From the NCBI GenBank assembly GCA_024803745.1, contig JANJXV010000188.1:1267001-1331000 (forward strand): DNA of 64,000 bases, in the 5' to 3' direction. The DNA comes from Megascapheus bottae. Lineage: Eukaryota; Chordata; Mammalia; Rodentia; Geomyidae. Positions 10,894 to 25,800 of this stretch are shown here, in pieces. Below the pieces are notes generated by a model. The model saw nothing but the letters and a program-made list of their open reading frames with translations. It made no database searches and was not told the origin of the DNA. Position 1 is the first letter of the stretch; each line of letters starts with the position of its first letter. A program made the translations under genes and the position numbers.

Positions 10894-13800
10894 AAACATA
10901 CTGTGGTGAATTCTTCATCCTTTCTGTTTGCTCTGCTTTCATTTTGACTCTGTTAGGCTGGAATACCAGAAGCAGGGCACAGCCACCCCCAACAGTTTCC
11001 AGTCTCTGCTACCTCTCAATTCGTCAGTGGGAATGAGCTAGACACCTGTCTCATGCACCCATTTTCTAGTGATCACCTGTCTATGTGACAGCAGATACAA
11101 TGCACTTGACCTAGTGACTCCATACTACCAGGACCTCTGAAGATATGTCACAGTGACTACTTGTGTTACAGCACCTCCCATGGAAAACCTGCTAAGGTCA
11201 CACCTGGCCCCCAAGAGAATGTTATTTGCTTCTAAGGTTGCCTTGTGTCCCTCCACTGGTCCGGTATCAGTTTCCCCTGGATGGCTCCCCTCCATCCACT
11301 GGCCCTGCAAGATGTGCTGCCTTTCCCTTCTCTGTCATAAACTGCTTCTCTTATTCACTGTGTTGTGTTTTCATGCTTTGTTGGTGACTTATGTAATAAG
11401 CATATACAACCTTCTCTATTCAGGGTTTTCCTAGAGTGATTAATTTGGTAGAAAGTCAGACAGCAGCTATAGGTCATCTGTCAGTACAAACAAGTTTCCT
11501 GTGAGGAGGATCCATGGTCACCAGTGGGACAATTAGACATGAAGCCACTCCCCACCAGGGTAAACAATCATCCTGTGAAAGACACACTGTACAGCATCCA
11601 CAGCCATTTCACCTGGAGCTCCATCACAACAAAGCTGGAATGTATGGTCCTGTCCAGAGACAGAGTCCTTGAGAGTCAGCCCAAAGACATAGAACTCACA
11701 TCTATTTCCATAACTGACAGCTAGTTTGAATAATTAGGCATCAATATTGGTGATGGCTAGCTACACAAGAAGCTGAGATCTGGAGGATCAAAGTCAGCCA
11801 TGGCAAAAAGTAAAATATTGTTTCCACGTTAACCAGCAAACAAACAGGCCTGGAGGCATGACTCGAGTGATAGATGTTTAGCCAAGCAAGTAAACCAAGC
11901 AAAAATCCAAACCAAAGTATGGCCAAAAACAAAACAAACCAGTAATCAATAATTTCCTCATTTTTCACAAGCATGCCATCCCATCTTAACCCTTAATAAT
12001 CACAAAACTAGCTCTCATCCACACCCCCTGCACCAGGGGAAAAAACCACAGTGTTTGTTTAGAGACACTAGCTAAGCAAGAATTCACAGTGGTTCTGTTA
12101 TCCACGGGGAAACATTGAAATGGAGAGACTTCCCAGGTGGTCACTTGCTTCAACATTCACATTCACATCTCAGTACCTAAGACTGCTCAGCAGTGAGCAA
12201 GCAGGTAATGAAGGAGAGCATACAGAACACATGGAAGTTCTTACTGAGAGTAGGAATAGATGATTTCATAGAAAATCATTATAGTCATATATGACACTCA
12301 GACATGACATGTACGGCTGATCCATTAAAATTACACAGTCATACTTATGATAGCAAGTCAATAGATAATTATGGACAGGAAAGTAAAATCTCCCTCACAT
12401 TTGGTAAACACACTGATCACGACGTGTTTAAAAGATAGACAACATAACTGTAATTACTCTTATGGAAAGTCAACAATGTCGGTTTCTTTTTAGCATCTTT
12501 GCTTTCATACTTTTCTCATTTGATAAGTAACAGATATTAATTGCTTACAATTCAGAAGAAAGTGATCAGAAATATTTTAAATATATACAAGAAATTCTGA
12601 TGACTTTGTTTTGTGTTTTCCTCCCCTTCCCGAGACATGCATTTTTATCTGTCCTTTATATTTTAGGGAACTGCAGCAAAGGAAATTGCAAACCCAGACC
12701 AAACAAAAGAGCATACAATCATGCAGGATACTTGAGGACTCACCAAAGAAGAAAATTTTACTTTTATATCATCACATAAGTCCGGACAGTTGGGCACCAA
12801 AAAGATTGCTCTATTTGTATCAATATCATGTACAACCTGTCAATGAACACATGGAATTAGGAACTCAAAGTGTTGCCAGCGATTAGTATTCTTTTTCACT
12901 CATGAAATCATCCTTAATTCATTATATACTCATAATTTCATAGCTCAGTAATTTCATATAGAAAATAGCAGTAATTTTTTTTCTGAAGTGGTAAAGGTAC
13001 TGGGCTCCAAATGTTTGATAGCTATCTTAAGACTACACTTGAGAAGCAAAGTATTCATTTTTGACAAGTGTCTTTTTGTTTATTGTAATGTATAGAGGGA
13101 TTACAGTTATATTCACCAGATAGTAGGTGTCTTACTTCTCACACATTGATACCACCTTCTCATGGTTTTGTCCCCATTTTCCTCCCCCAACACCTCTCCC
13201 AATCATATTGTTTCCCCACTTCTCTTTCCTATTTTAAATAATCAAATAAACATACATACAATATACCAGGTCACAAAGTCAGATACAGTAACAATATGAG
13301 ATTAACCAGAAGGAAACTAAACAGAAGAGGAATAACGGAGTGCATTAAGAGCCACAATCACACAAGATAAAGCTCTTGTTTCAATATCCTAGAGATCCTT
13401 TCATTTAGTCTCATCCTATATGACCAGGAATTTCTAATGTAATACACATGACTGTTCTATGTGAATCATCCGATTTTTATATTCTTTTAAGGATGCACTT
13501 TAACTTCAGTCTGAAACAGTATATTGATGTTCAAGAAGCAATGAATAATTGACCCCACTTTCATGACAAATATTATGTTGCTGATGAGGTCAATGAGCCA
13601 TTCCAGTGAATGGAATGACCACAAACAGGTCAAGTTTGGGGATTAACAACTATGAAATCATCCCATGTATTACTCTGATATTCATATACCATCATAGAAT
13701 AAGAAGAAAGCTATGCTAGGCTTCAAGAAACATACCCACAGAAGACTCTCACATGATTTTCAAGTTTTCAGGAAGTTTTCTACATACAGAACAATATGAA

Positions 13801-16800
13801 AATAATATATTGTTTTCAAGCTTTATAAGGAAGTGTGCAAGTGTGTCCTATGGGAGGGCAGTATACAGCAGAAAGTTTGAATAACAAAGCATATTCTAGA
13901 AAGTAGAATTTCAGTTGGTCATTGGAGGATTTTAATAAAGGAGGAATAATATAGGCCTGAGAAGAGAAACCAGCAAAAATATCAATGAAACTGAGAATTT
14001 TATTCCATGTGCCAAACAGATGAGTCAGTCTTCTCTAATGGGAATTTGTAGGTCCAGATATTGATGGAAATAGCTTGGCTACACTAGGGTTGTCATGGAT
14101 TCAGAGCTTAAAATCCAGGAAAATAAGAATAAATGTGGGCTAAGAATTGATGGGATCAGTGTCCTATGTGACAAAGTGGTTTGAAAATGGTCACTTTTTA
14201 CACTGATTTGATAACTCATAGATTAGAGATTAAATTCAAATATATTACCTAAACCTCACAACACACTACACTTGTGTGCATGTACAGAAGTTACAACAGG
14301 AACCTGGGAATCATTCTGAAAGCTTCCTTTGGGATTAAAAAGGAAATTAGCCAATTTCTCCTAGAAAAGGTGCACAGTCTTGAGAATTTCTTGAACATTT
14401 CAGAAATGGCTGTGGGTAAAGAGGCATCTCCTCAGTCCATATGCTGTCTCTACTGCTCTCAAGGTGACATCCAACAAAACGTCTCAATGACAGTCACTGA
14501 GCCCATTGCTGAGTGGACAGATTCTGCATCACTCTTTGAACCTATGACTTTCCACTTCCACAAGTGCCAAGGGGACCTTCAAGAACACTGCATTTGAGAA
14601 TCAGAGCTTTGTAATAAATGATCAAAATGATCAAAAGGAAGATCATATGGCAAATACTGACATGATGTATGCATTTAAATCCTCGAGTAATTCCTGGGGA
14701 CATTCTTAGCATTTGTGGGCACAAGTGAATTTGAAGCAGCACTAAACTGAAGCCCAGTTTGACAATATCTTTCAGAAACTGTTTGGAACAAGGCTCTGCT
14801 TTGCATCTGAACTAAGCAATGCCAACTGGAATGGTGACAGAGGGCAAGAGCTGTCTCTTTTTGGTGAGTGTTACTTTGGGGAAGACCATCATGCCACTTG
14901 ACTGGGAGCTTTGACACAAACATGAGAATTCTCATTTATGAGCTTTGGCTCACCGTGCAGGTTTGGCGAGTACAAGTAAATACAGTCTTGTGCTGCATTA
15001 TTATTTCAATTTTCAAGTCTGCTCCATTACCTTCTCCTACTCCTGCATAAAAGTGAAAAAGAAAACATATATGTTTGTTAGAGTACAGAGCAAAATGTCT
15101 TGCCAGTTAACTCAATGGAGAATAAAGAGAGAAAATATGGGCCAGCTAAGGTTGTGGGTTTAGTTAATCATTTGATCTTGCATAGAATTTGTCCTTTACA
15201 AATGGTTTCTGCCTCTTAAAGCAGTTCACAATATTGCGAAGAAAGACAAAAATCATTATATCTTAATCTTCTACAAGATAAATTCTTACTACATCACCAT
15301 TCCAGGAAAAAAAAACATTGGGAGCTTCCAGAATTTCTTGCTTATGAAATGCTACCTTTAGAGTTCTATAATAATAATCTAAATTTAATTTTCTCTAAGT
15401 CAAATTTATAAATCAATATCAAGGATAATATTGGTCAGGTATACCCAAACATTAGAGAGAAATAGTCCTATGCCATTTTAACTTATACTTTTAGTATCTT
15501 AGGTGGTTATACAAGTGGGTTTACATTAACCAATCAGTTTATAAGTACAATATATCTTGATGGATATATCAACCCCTATCCTATCTTCTCCATTTCCCTA
15601 GGTTCATAGGATATATGTTGTTAAATATTATGGCTGCATTCCCCTATTCTCTCCACATTAATCTAAATTCCTCCTCTATATAGACATAAAAACCTATGAC
15701 TCTACAGACATAATGTTTTATTTCATAAATTAAGGTGTTTCCATGACATACAAACCTTAGCTTCATTGTGATTAAGTTCTAAATACTAAGTCCCAGTGAT
15801 TGTAAATAGAGATTGCCTCCTTGAACACTTGTATGTTAAACTTGTCATTTAAAAGATGATGTAAAAATCAACGTTAATAAATTCTTTTTTTAAAAAAAGA
15901 AAAGGTTAAAAAAAACTAATGGGTTGTCAGCCTGACAAAATGAGTGTGCTCAGGAAAACAACCAGGGAATCATTGGGAGAATTCACCGAAGTCAGGCCTT
16001 AGGTTTAGCTTCTTTAACCAGTTTGTGCAGAAATTTGCAGGCAACCCAGCAGGAGGTGTGACATTCCATTGGAGTTACTGAGAGATGAAACTGCTGCCAC
16101 ATATTCTGTTCTGCCTGATTCTACCACCACCCCACAGCCGTTTCCTGAGAGGACTGGAACCAAAAACTCTTGGTGATGGGACATTCTGTGCTAAACTCAA
16201 AGTCCCCTAGCTGGTTCCAGCCATTATGGTGACTCTGGATGGGTGAATTTTCCATCCAGTGCTGAACAGCCTAGATGAGGGAGATGCTAAATGGGTATGA
16301 GGACTATGGGGCCCCCAGAGGAACCGTAATCCCCACCCGAGGGATATGCATCTACTGTTGACCGGTGTAGAGCATTTGCATGAGGTGCAGCTAAGACTGC
16401 GAGGAGACAGCCTAAACAGCCCTCAGTCTCGGGGTCTCCTGAGGGACACGCCCAATAGCATGGAGGTTGGCATCTATGAAAACCATTCCCCCGCAAAAAG
16501 ATGCTTGGCCTCAGCAGAAAGACAGATACAGGAGCCAGTGTGTCTTGCTTCTTCCTCAACATGGCCTCCATTCTAGGAATCATGGCCTCTGTCCCCCCTC
16601 TCAGGTTAATGCCTACCATAATTCAGATATTGCCTAAATCCTTGCCCCTCACTTATTTCAAGATGACGGGAGGAGATCGGGGACATTCTCCCACTCCCTG
16701 AATTCTTACTGTAAGAATGTGCTTGCATCTTGTAAGTAGGTCACTAAGCAACACATGCCTGCTTGCGTTGATATGCAAACATCCTACTACCTGGCCTCTA

Positions 16801-19800
16801 CCCCAAGCAAACATCCTACTACCAGACCCCCTCCCCCGAGCAGTTCCTATACCCCAATCCCTCTCCTGAAGAGGCATATAAACCCTTGTGTGAAAAATAA
16901 AATTGGCAGCTTGATCAGGATGCTTGTCTTGCTGCCTTCTTCATGTCTCCTGTCCCTTTCATTCCTCCCTCTAGGTTCTTGGCCCTAGTTGATGTCCCGC
17001 TGGATGGGACACTCTTTCACTTTGGAATATTTATAATTAATTGGGGATAAGTGTTTTCTATCTGGGTTGGCTTCAAACCACAATCCTCAGTTCTCAGCCT
17101 CCTAAGTAGCTAGGATAACCAACGTGACCCCAGGGTGTGTGACCTTTTCCTCAGTTCAAATGGCCCCTCTTCCTTTAGCCTTTCCTCCAAGATCTGGTTT
17201 CAGAGTCCACAATGAAGCTTTTCCTTTCAACCTTGCCTATTTCACATTAACATGAAGCATGTCTGATTGGGTTTTCCTCTTGCCTTGTTTTGGTGTCTCT
17301 TAATTTCATGGATCAAACACTATCATCAGAAAGATTTCTGATGGAAACATGGCTTTTGCTGCACTCTCCTCTCCCTTGTTCCAGTTGTCCAACTGCATTC
17401 TACTGATATCCTCTAGCAATAAGCCACTGAAATTCACAAGTACAATGTGCTAAGCCTTTATTTTCCTCACATTTAAACAATTTACATCACACAAAGGAAT
17501 TTCATCCTTGAAAAATACAGACAAAGCTGGGCTCAGTGGCTTCCATAGTAACCATAGCTCCTTAGTGTCTGAGATCTGAGGATCAAGGTTCAAAGCCATC
17601 CTGGGCACAAAAGGACCCGACACTCTTATCTCCATCTAACCTCCAGAAAACAGGAAGTGGGGCTTGGCTCAAGGGTACTGCAGAGCTTAGGGACAACACC
17701 CAGGAACAGGGGTAGGGTTGTAGTCTTGAGCTGAAGAGTTCAGGTACAACTCACAGGTTAGGCTGGAAACCCATGATCCCCCCATGCACCCACCGACAAA
17801 ATGCAGACAAAATGAAGTGAAAATTCTCTGTCTCACCTTCTTCTACATGTTTAGGTTTCTAGCTCTAAATAAATAACCTCTTTCACTATTTTTCTAGGCC
17901 AGCCTGGGTAAAGAGAGACTTCATCTAGGAAAACAGTAGAGCGGCCCAAGCCTGTAGTCCCAGTTGTGGGAAGACTGAGATGGAGAACCCAGGGGAAAAC
18001 TTTGGAGAACTGGGTGGTCTGTGCCAGTCTTTCCAGCAATATTGGGAAGTCTAAACTAGACAGTCTGATTTCTTGGAAACAGCACCAACTTGGCAGTTGC
18101 TAGAGGAGTCTAGTAGAAGAACAAGTTCTCCAAACCTGTTCTATGTCCATGGAGATTCAGGTGTGAGTGTCAAACAAGGGCAGTCAGGGGAATCCAAGTG
18201 CTGCCTCTAGGAATCTTGTCTGTACTACCTAAACCTGGCCTGCAACAGAGTCTAACTTTTGTATTTGCAACTACCAGAGTTTGAAGTCTGGGTCTTGAAC
18301 CTGCTCAGCTTGTCTAGCTGACACTCTATCACTTGAGGAATGCCCCCATTTTGCTTTTTTTGGTTGCAATTGGAGACTCAGAGTGGCTTGGGATGGCTTC
18401 AAACTGTGGTCCTCCACATGTCAGCCTTCTCAGTAAGGAGGCTTTTAGGTAAAGAGCCTTGAGAACCCCTGCATTGTAGTTGGTTTTTTAAAATCTAAGC
18501 ACTTATTTGTCTTTTCTGCTCACAACCCCAGCTGAATGCTAGCACATGACCTGGCCAAAGGTGGCAACAAATAAAATAAGGCATCCTGATGGAGAAGATA
18601 GTGAGGAGATGCTTAGAGGAGGAGGAAAGAGAGAAAAGACTGTAGTTCTGAGAAGAAAGGGCCGCTGGAAGGACTGGCCAAGAAAATGAGGCAGGGCCAG
18701 CAATGCTGAGATGAACCATGAAGGAGAAATGAGTCTGAGAAGAAGGACTCTACTGGGTTCTTTAATCTTCTCTTCTATGAAAAAAATCTATCCTAGGTTG
18801 AGAACAGAAGGCAAGGGGTAGAACCTCCCCTCAAGTGGAAATGGGCAAGGGAATAAGAGAGGCATCTAAGGAGAGCTCAAGAGGGAGAAGGTCACATGCA
18901 TTGACACTTAGCTGTGATGTAGGATCATTTGCATAACATAAGCAAAACCCTCCCAAATAGTGGATCGCACATCCTCTTGTCTTCTCCTTCCTTTCTAAAG
19001 CACTTACCTTGGATGGAGTAAATCACAAATTTCACAATTTTAAGAGGTTTTTTCACTGGCATTTCCCAGTTCAAAACATTCTTCAAGATGTCAAAGTAGT
19101 GGACATAGCGACTCTGTAAAGCAACAAAAGCCTCCACTTTAGTGGGAATGCCAGATGTAAAGTCAGTATCCTAATCTCCTTCTCTTTTTCAGCTTGTGAA
19201 CAGCAGTAAGAAAGGAAGACAACATTTAGGGCTGGGAGTTTGGCCTAGTGGTTAAAGTGCTTGCCTAGCATGCATGAATACCCGGGTTCGATTCCTCGGT
19301 ACCACATACATAGAAAAAAGCCGGAAGTGGTGCTGAGGCTCAAGTGGTAGAGCTCTAACCTTGAGAAAGTCCAAGGACAGTGCTCAGGCCCTGAGCTCAA
19401 GCCCATGACTGGCAAAAAAAAGAAAGGAAGACAACATTTAGAATGAGCCCTTACATTATCAACATTCTTATGTATTTTCCTCATTGTGGAAAAAGAGCCC
19501 AGCTGAGACTTGCAGACAGTAACATGGAAAGAACAAGCCCTTGCTTCTAGGCTTGCTTATGACCATGAGAACAGTGAAGGTGCTGAAACAGCGATGACAA
19601 AATCTGTTGTCATGCACTAGAGAAAGGACTATGTTTTGGGAGATAGTTCCTCATCAGGAGGAATGACATCTCCACTTAGCTGCACTAGATGATTCTGTAC
19701 CATTAGTGAGGGGTCCTCTACAGAGAAGAGATTCTTTATCTGCCTTTTTCTCCAATATGTTTTTTTGTTTTTTTGGTAAGGGAACCTTTCAATACTCTGG

Positions 19801-22800
19801 CTCCTAGCAAGTTGCTGAAAGAGGATTTCTTAGAATTCTCTTTGAGAAACTCCAGATGTCTGATGATGAACCAACTGAGAAGAGTTCATAAAGTGAACTG
19901 CCACATTTCCAATTAGCAAAAGCACTTGTACTGCATGCGAGTGGCTGATGTCTGTAATCCAAGCTACTCAGGAGGCAGAAGCTGAGAGGACTGAAGAATA
20001 ATGCCAGCCAGGGCTGAAAACTTTGAGATAATCCATCTCTATATACTTAGCCAGAAGTTGAGCTAGAGATCTAGCTCACCTGGTAAAGTGCCACTTGTGA
20101 AGAGTTCAAGCCTACTGAGCAGCAGGCCACTGAGTTTAAGCCCCAGGATGGGCAAACAATGAAAAGGCAATAGTGAGAAAGATGCCTGAAAATGCAATAG
20201 GGCAATGCAAGATGCAATAGAGCAGTGCTGTACCACTTTGCATCTCCAACTCGGGCTGTTTTGGTTCTTCATTAGAACTAAGAATGAAAGGATTTCCTGC
20301 CAGGGCTGGCTTTGAAACACCATTCTCAAATCTCAGCCTGTATCTAGAAATACAGACAGGTGCCAGTCATCAGTGTCGGGTAGATGCTTTGCAGTTGTTG
20401 GATTTTTTTTTAAGAGTGCATATGTTGGGTGTCATGCCAAACTTCTTGTGAGGTAATAGAATTGTGATGAATAGAATTTCCTTCAAAGTAATCCTGGTTG
20501 AGGAAAGAAGAGTAGGAAGGGTGACCCAGGGTTTGAGAAGAGTGGGGAAGGAATAAACAAAGCATGACTGTAGGTTGGGATGATGATTGTAGAATGCACT
20601 GTATGGTTCCATCTTTGTGTGTTAGAATTTGGATATGAAATGTGCACTTAAAAGGCTCATAGATGGAAGGCTTGATCCCCAGTATACCAGCAGCGTTCAG
20701 AGGTGGGTATGGGGAAGTAATTATATTTTGAGGCTTTTGACTTTATCCACAGATTCATTTGTTGAGGGCTTCCTAAATTTAAAGCATTAGTAGGAGGTGG
20801 GGAAAATGTTAGGAGTTGAGGCCTCATGAAACCAAAGAAGTCACTGGAAGGATGGATCATGTCGCAAACCCTTCCTTCTCCTCAGCTTCCTGGGAACCTT
20901 GAGGTGAGCAATCCTTCTCCACAATACCCGCCTCCTTGACATGATTGTTCAGTGTCAGTGTAGGCCCAAAGCAATGGGATCAAGTGGCCTTAAAGTAAAT
21001 CCTGAAACTGTGAGCCCAAATGAATCTTTCCCCACTTTAAGTTTTTGGTCAGTTATTTTTTTTTATAGTGACCAACACCCGAATCCAATATAATTGGGAT
21101 TTTTCATATTTTCATAATAAAGTATTATCAGAGGAAAATAGGACAACAGTGGATAGTTTAAACAATGTTAAGAATATGGAATGAAAGAATATGATAATGT
21201 CTGCTGGAACAAGATTTGTAAAATACTTATTTTCCCAGTTCATTCTGTTTTCTTCTTTCATACTCCCATTATCTCTGTCTGTCTTTATCTCTCATTCTTG
21301 GTCTGAGGATCTCTCATTCTTTCGCTTCTCTGCACTCTTCTTTCCCCTACACTGGGGTCATCACAAAACCATCCTGGCAGTGTTCTAAAGACCTTGAATT
21401 GCTCATTGCCTTAGCAAAAACTGGTGAAGGATCCAATCTCTCTTTCTAGGGAAACCAATGGCTAGTAGATCATCTACTAGCCAGAGATCATCTTCAGGCA
21501 TCAGAAAACCTTAGATATTTGACCTTCCTTTTTGGGAGGGGACTCAATTCCAGAAGCTGTAGGGAATAAAGAATAAGAAATGGAATGTGTGATGCTCTGT
21601 TGAGAACTGTTGGGAGCCAGAGTGGAATCAAACTGTACCTTGATTTGCATCAGACAATTGCTTTATTGTCTTATGATTTTCTGGCCTTATTCTGTTTAAA
21701 TGACCTGAGATTTACCATATGAATGTAACACCTGGAAGTTCCCTGGTTTCAAGAAGGGATATAAGCCTTGAGTTGAGGATAAACTGGGCTGCAGTCTTTA
21801 CCTGGGCTGCAGACCTACCAACCCCATGTGTTTGTCTCTCTTCTATTTTTTCCAGTCCCTGCCCCATATTTCAGGAACTCCAATTTGCTGCTGGTAGGCC
21901 CCGGCAGAGAACCAAGCCAAGTAGCCTATGAGGCTACAGATGTGGGCCTCCAAAGATCAGGAAATGGTTAAGAGTCACAAGTCCTCTGCCATCATTGATT
22001 GTTAAAGAAGTGTTACAGATGCAACCAGGCTAAATGTGCCACTAACATCTCCCCATAAATAACTTTTTGTGAAAAGAGAAACTTACTTGGGAAGGAGTTT
22101 CTACACCTTGAAACTGACTGCTCACATTCCTGTCAGTTCTGCGCTCCCCGAAGTACTCAAGGCTGTCCTACAGAAAAGGGGTTAATACAATCACAGTGCT
22201 TATCTGTCCTCTTTGGACAGAGCTACTTATGAACTTTCTTAGTTCCTAGCTTTTTAAGTGGCTAAGATTACAGGCACAAGTCTACAATGCCCACCTTTCC
22301 TTTGATTCTTTTAAAAATTACTTTATTATTTTTTTGAGAGGTCTTTCTAACTCCTTTGCCAAATTACTGATTAGCTCATTAGTTTTGGGGAGATGTTAAT
22401 TTTTGAGCTTCTTGTATATTTTGGATATTAGGACTTTGTCAGATATATTGCTGGTAAAGATCTACCAGTCTGTTGGCTGTCTTTTTAGTTTAGCACCTAT
22501 GTTCTTTGCTGTGCAGAAAATTTTTATTTTGATATAATCACATTTGTCAAGTCTCTCCTACTTTCTGTGGCCTTGACACTATTTCCAAAAAGTTCCTGCC
22601 TATGCCTATCAGTTCTAATATTTCTCCTATTCCAATTTGCAATAGTTTCAATGTTTCAGGCCTGACTTTGAGGTCTTTAAATTCATTTGAGTTGATATTG
22701 GTACATGGTGATAAACAAGGATCCAATTTTAATTTTCTACATATGGAAGTCCTAATACCAATTATTGAAAAGACTATATTTTTCCATCACACATTTTTAT

Positions 22801-25800
22801 TGTGCCTAATTTCTTTATATATATATATATTTATTAAGATGCTGGAGGGGATGTGGCCAGGAGGGATCATTATTACACAGTTGGTGGGAGTGCAAACTCA
22901 TTCAAGAATTATGGCAGCTCCTCAAAAGACTAAACATAGAGTTCCCCTATGACCCAGCAATTCCACTACTTGGCATTTACCCAACCATCCAGAAACAAGG
23001 ACATACTAAAGCCACTAGCACAATGATGTTCACTGCAGCACTATTTACCATAGCAAAGATATGGAACCAACTCTGATACCCTTCGATTGATGAGTGGATC
23101 AACAAAATGTGGTATTTTTACACAATAGAATTCTATGCTGCTGTCAGAAAGAATGACATCACTCCATTTGGAAGGAAATGGAAAGACTTAGAAAAAATCA
23201 TATTAAGTGAAGTAAGTCAGACTCAAAGGAACATATACTCAATGGTTTCACCTATTTGTCATAATCAGTAGAAATCTTGGGCTCTCCTAGCAGCAATTTG
23301 CAATAGAGCAAAACCTAGATACATAAGGACATACAGTATGTCGCTAAATGAAAGGACCTATAGGAAATAGAAACAAAAGCCATAAAATGAGTGATTGTTG
23401 TCCTTAATGTACTATGTTATCTCCCATTTCTTTTGCTGTCCCTTGGTTATCTCATATTTTTATAGTATTTCACTTTGTTATCTGATATATTGTATATATG
23501 CCTATTTGGTTATTTGAAATTGGATAGGAAAGGGGCAAAAACAAGATGAGGGTGGGAGTTGGGGGAGGGAAATGGGGACCAAGACTTGAGAAAGGGTATC
23601 AATGTATGTGAAGTAGTGCACCTTCTATCTGGTGAAAGTAATGTAACCCTCCTATTAAGTACAATAAAAAATATTTTTAAAACTCATTATAAAGGTGTTG
23701 TACAGAGAGGCTACAATTACATAAGTCAGTTAATGAGGATACAGCTTTTTAGAAAACGTTGATTCTTATTTCTTAAATACGGAATTACAAAGTCATGTGT
23801 ATATCCTACAACATTAAAGAAATGGTAGGAAGGAAGTAGTGGGTGGAGATGGAGGGAGGAGAATGATGAACGAGTGACCTTACTCACAATGCACTGAATT
23901 CTCAAACTGCTTTTTTGAATGGCAACTACTTATAGATGGTAAAAAATATACCTTAAAATGCTGTTCTTCTTAGTAATTCTGAATTTGGACATTCCCTCGC
24001 ATTTGTGTCTCACTGTTCTCACTATAGGCTTGGCCCAGAGCAAGAATACAAGGGTACAAGTCCAGTAAATAACTGCATATTAAACAAGGCTGCATTAATC
24101 CAGGCTTTCACTTTCACTTAATCACCATGAGCTAAGCATTTCCTTAATATTGTACCATGAATGCTTCAGAACTAGCAAATTCAATACATATAAAAGACTA
24201 AGTATCAAAACCTTTTTCCTACCTTTGCGGTTAAAAACGTGCCAGTGGCAAGAAGTAGAATAGATATCATTGTGCCTGTTCGTCCTAGAAAAGAGCAGAA
24301 ATGAGTTCAAGAAACCTTTGTTCCAGTGTAAAAATACACTCACAAATACTCATTTGGTATTGGTACTGTTTCTTCTGAAGTGTTGCTGTCTCAAAATTTC
24401 CAATTGAGAAATATTAAGACTTTATTTTTCATTAATGTAATGAAAAGAACGCTGGTCCTCATGTATAATTCCAGATTCCCAGGTGGGAAGATCAGGATGG
24501 TTGTGATTCCAACCAGCTTAGGCAAAATAAACAGGACCTCATTCTCAACCAGCAAGATGGGCCGGGTGCTTCACATCTACAGCCCTCATTGGGTGGGAGA
24601 CATAGAAATGGGTTTCAGACTGATGCCAGCTCAGGAAAATGTAGGAGGTACTTTATCTAAAAAAAGCATTGAAGCAAAACAGAGCTGGGCATATACCTGA
24701 AGTGGGAGAATGATGGCCAAGCACGTGCCAGGTGCTGAGTGCAAATGCAAGCAGGAACCCACATTACCAACTAGAATTGTAGTCCCTATGTAATTGCATT
24801 ATTTGAATTGTATTGTGAACATTTGCAAACATAAGAATGTAGAGAGACAAGCATAATGAATACGCATATTCCTATTCCTCAGATTATATAATTCTAAGTA
24901 TTTTGCTGTAGTGTTCTTGCTTACTTTCTACCTCAGCTTACATGCCTGCTTTTCTCTCTTCTCCCTCTCTCTTTGCCTCTGCCTGTGTGTGTGTGTGTGA
25001 TAGTGTTTTGTAGTAAATACTTTGACAATTATAGCAAATCCTTGACTTCTTCCTGCTTCAAATCACTCATCCTCTAAGTCTCTTCTGTTACCTTCTACTT
25101 TTATCTTAGTTTTGTCCTACAAAATTTAAGTTTGAAAATATGTTCTTTTCTCTTTCTATATTCATCCTTATAATCTAATTTTTAACATACCCTTTCACCT
25201 GAAAAGTACACATTTTTAATCTATTCTTTAAACATTTTTTTCCACTGGAGGAAGAACAGATTTATTATCTTCATGTACAGAGAAATCAACATTGCACATC
25301 TAACCCAGCTTAGTAGCCAGTTCCTTAGCCTTTGCCTTTTCCAGCTTGCCAATTTGAGTCACATATTTTGGACTGAGGACATGCCTTCCCAGTGAGGATG
25401 GATCTCATCGTGAGCATATGTCTTGGGAGCTTCAACTCATGAACTCCTTTGGCTTCTTTTGATCAAGAGAAGGTACTCTACCAATTCAGTCATATTATCT
25501 CTACTTCTACCCTTCGATTGATGAGTGGATCAACAAAATGTGGTATTTTTACACAATAGAATTCTATGCTGCTGTCAGAAAGAATGACATCACTCCATTT
25601 GGAAGGAAATGGAAAGACTTAGAAAAAATCATATTAAGTGAAGGAAGCCAGACTCAAAGGAACTTAGGCTCAATGGTTTCCCTCATTCGTCATAACCAGT
25701 AGAAACCTTGGGCCCTACTAGCAGAGATCTGCAATAGAGCAAAATCTTGATACATAAGGCCATATAATGTGAAGCTAATTGAAAGGACCTCCAGGATATT

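Noticed and set aside
13500..13630. Minus-strand [15 protein letters not shown] as a possible C2 exon
   Set aside because: Short chance match to LIDVFDGLPLYDDVKV; no acceptor or donor at workable phase.
17450..17520. Minus-strand DEIPLCDV reading as a possible C2 exon
   Set aside because: Only four or five residues resemble the family PLYDDV segment and no splice sites fit.
22330..23690. Antisense plus sense L1 pieces as another twin-priming event
   Set aside because: The antisense half belongs to a visibly older L1 type than the sense half, so two separate insertions are more likely.
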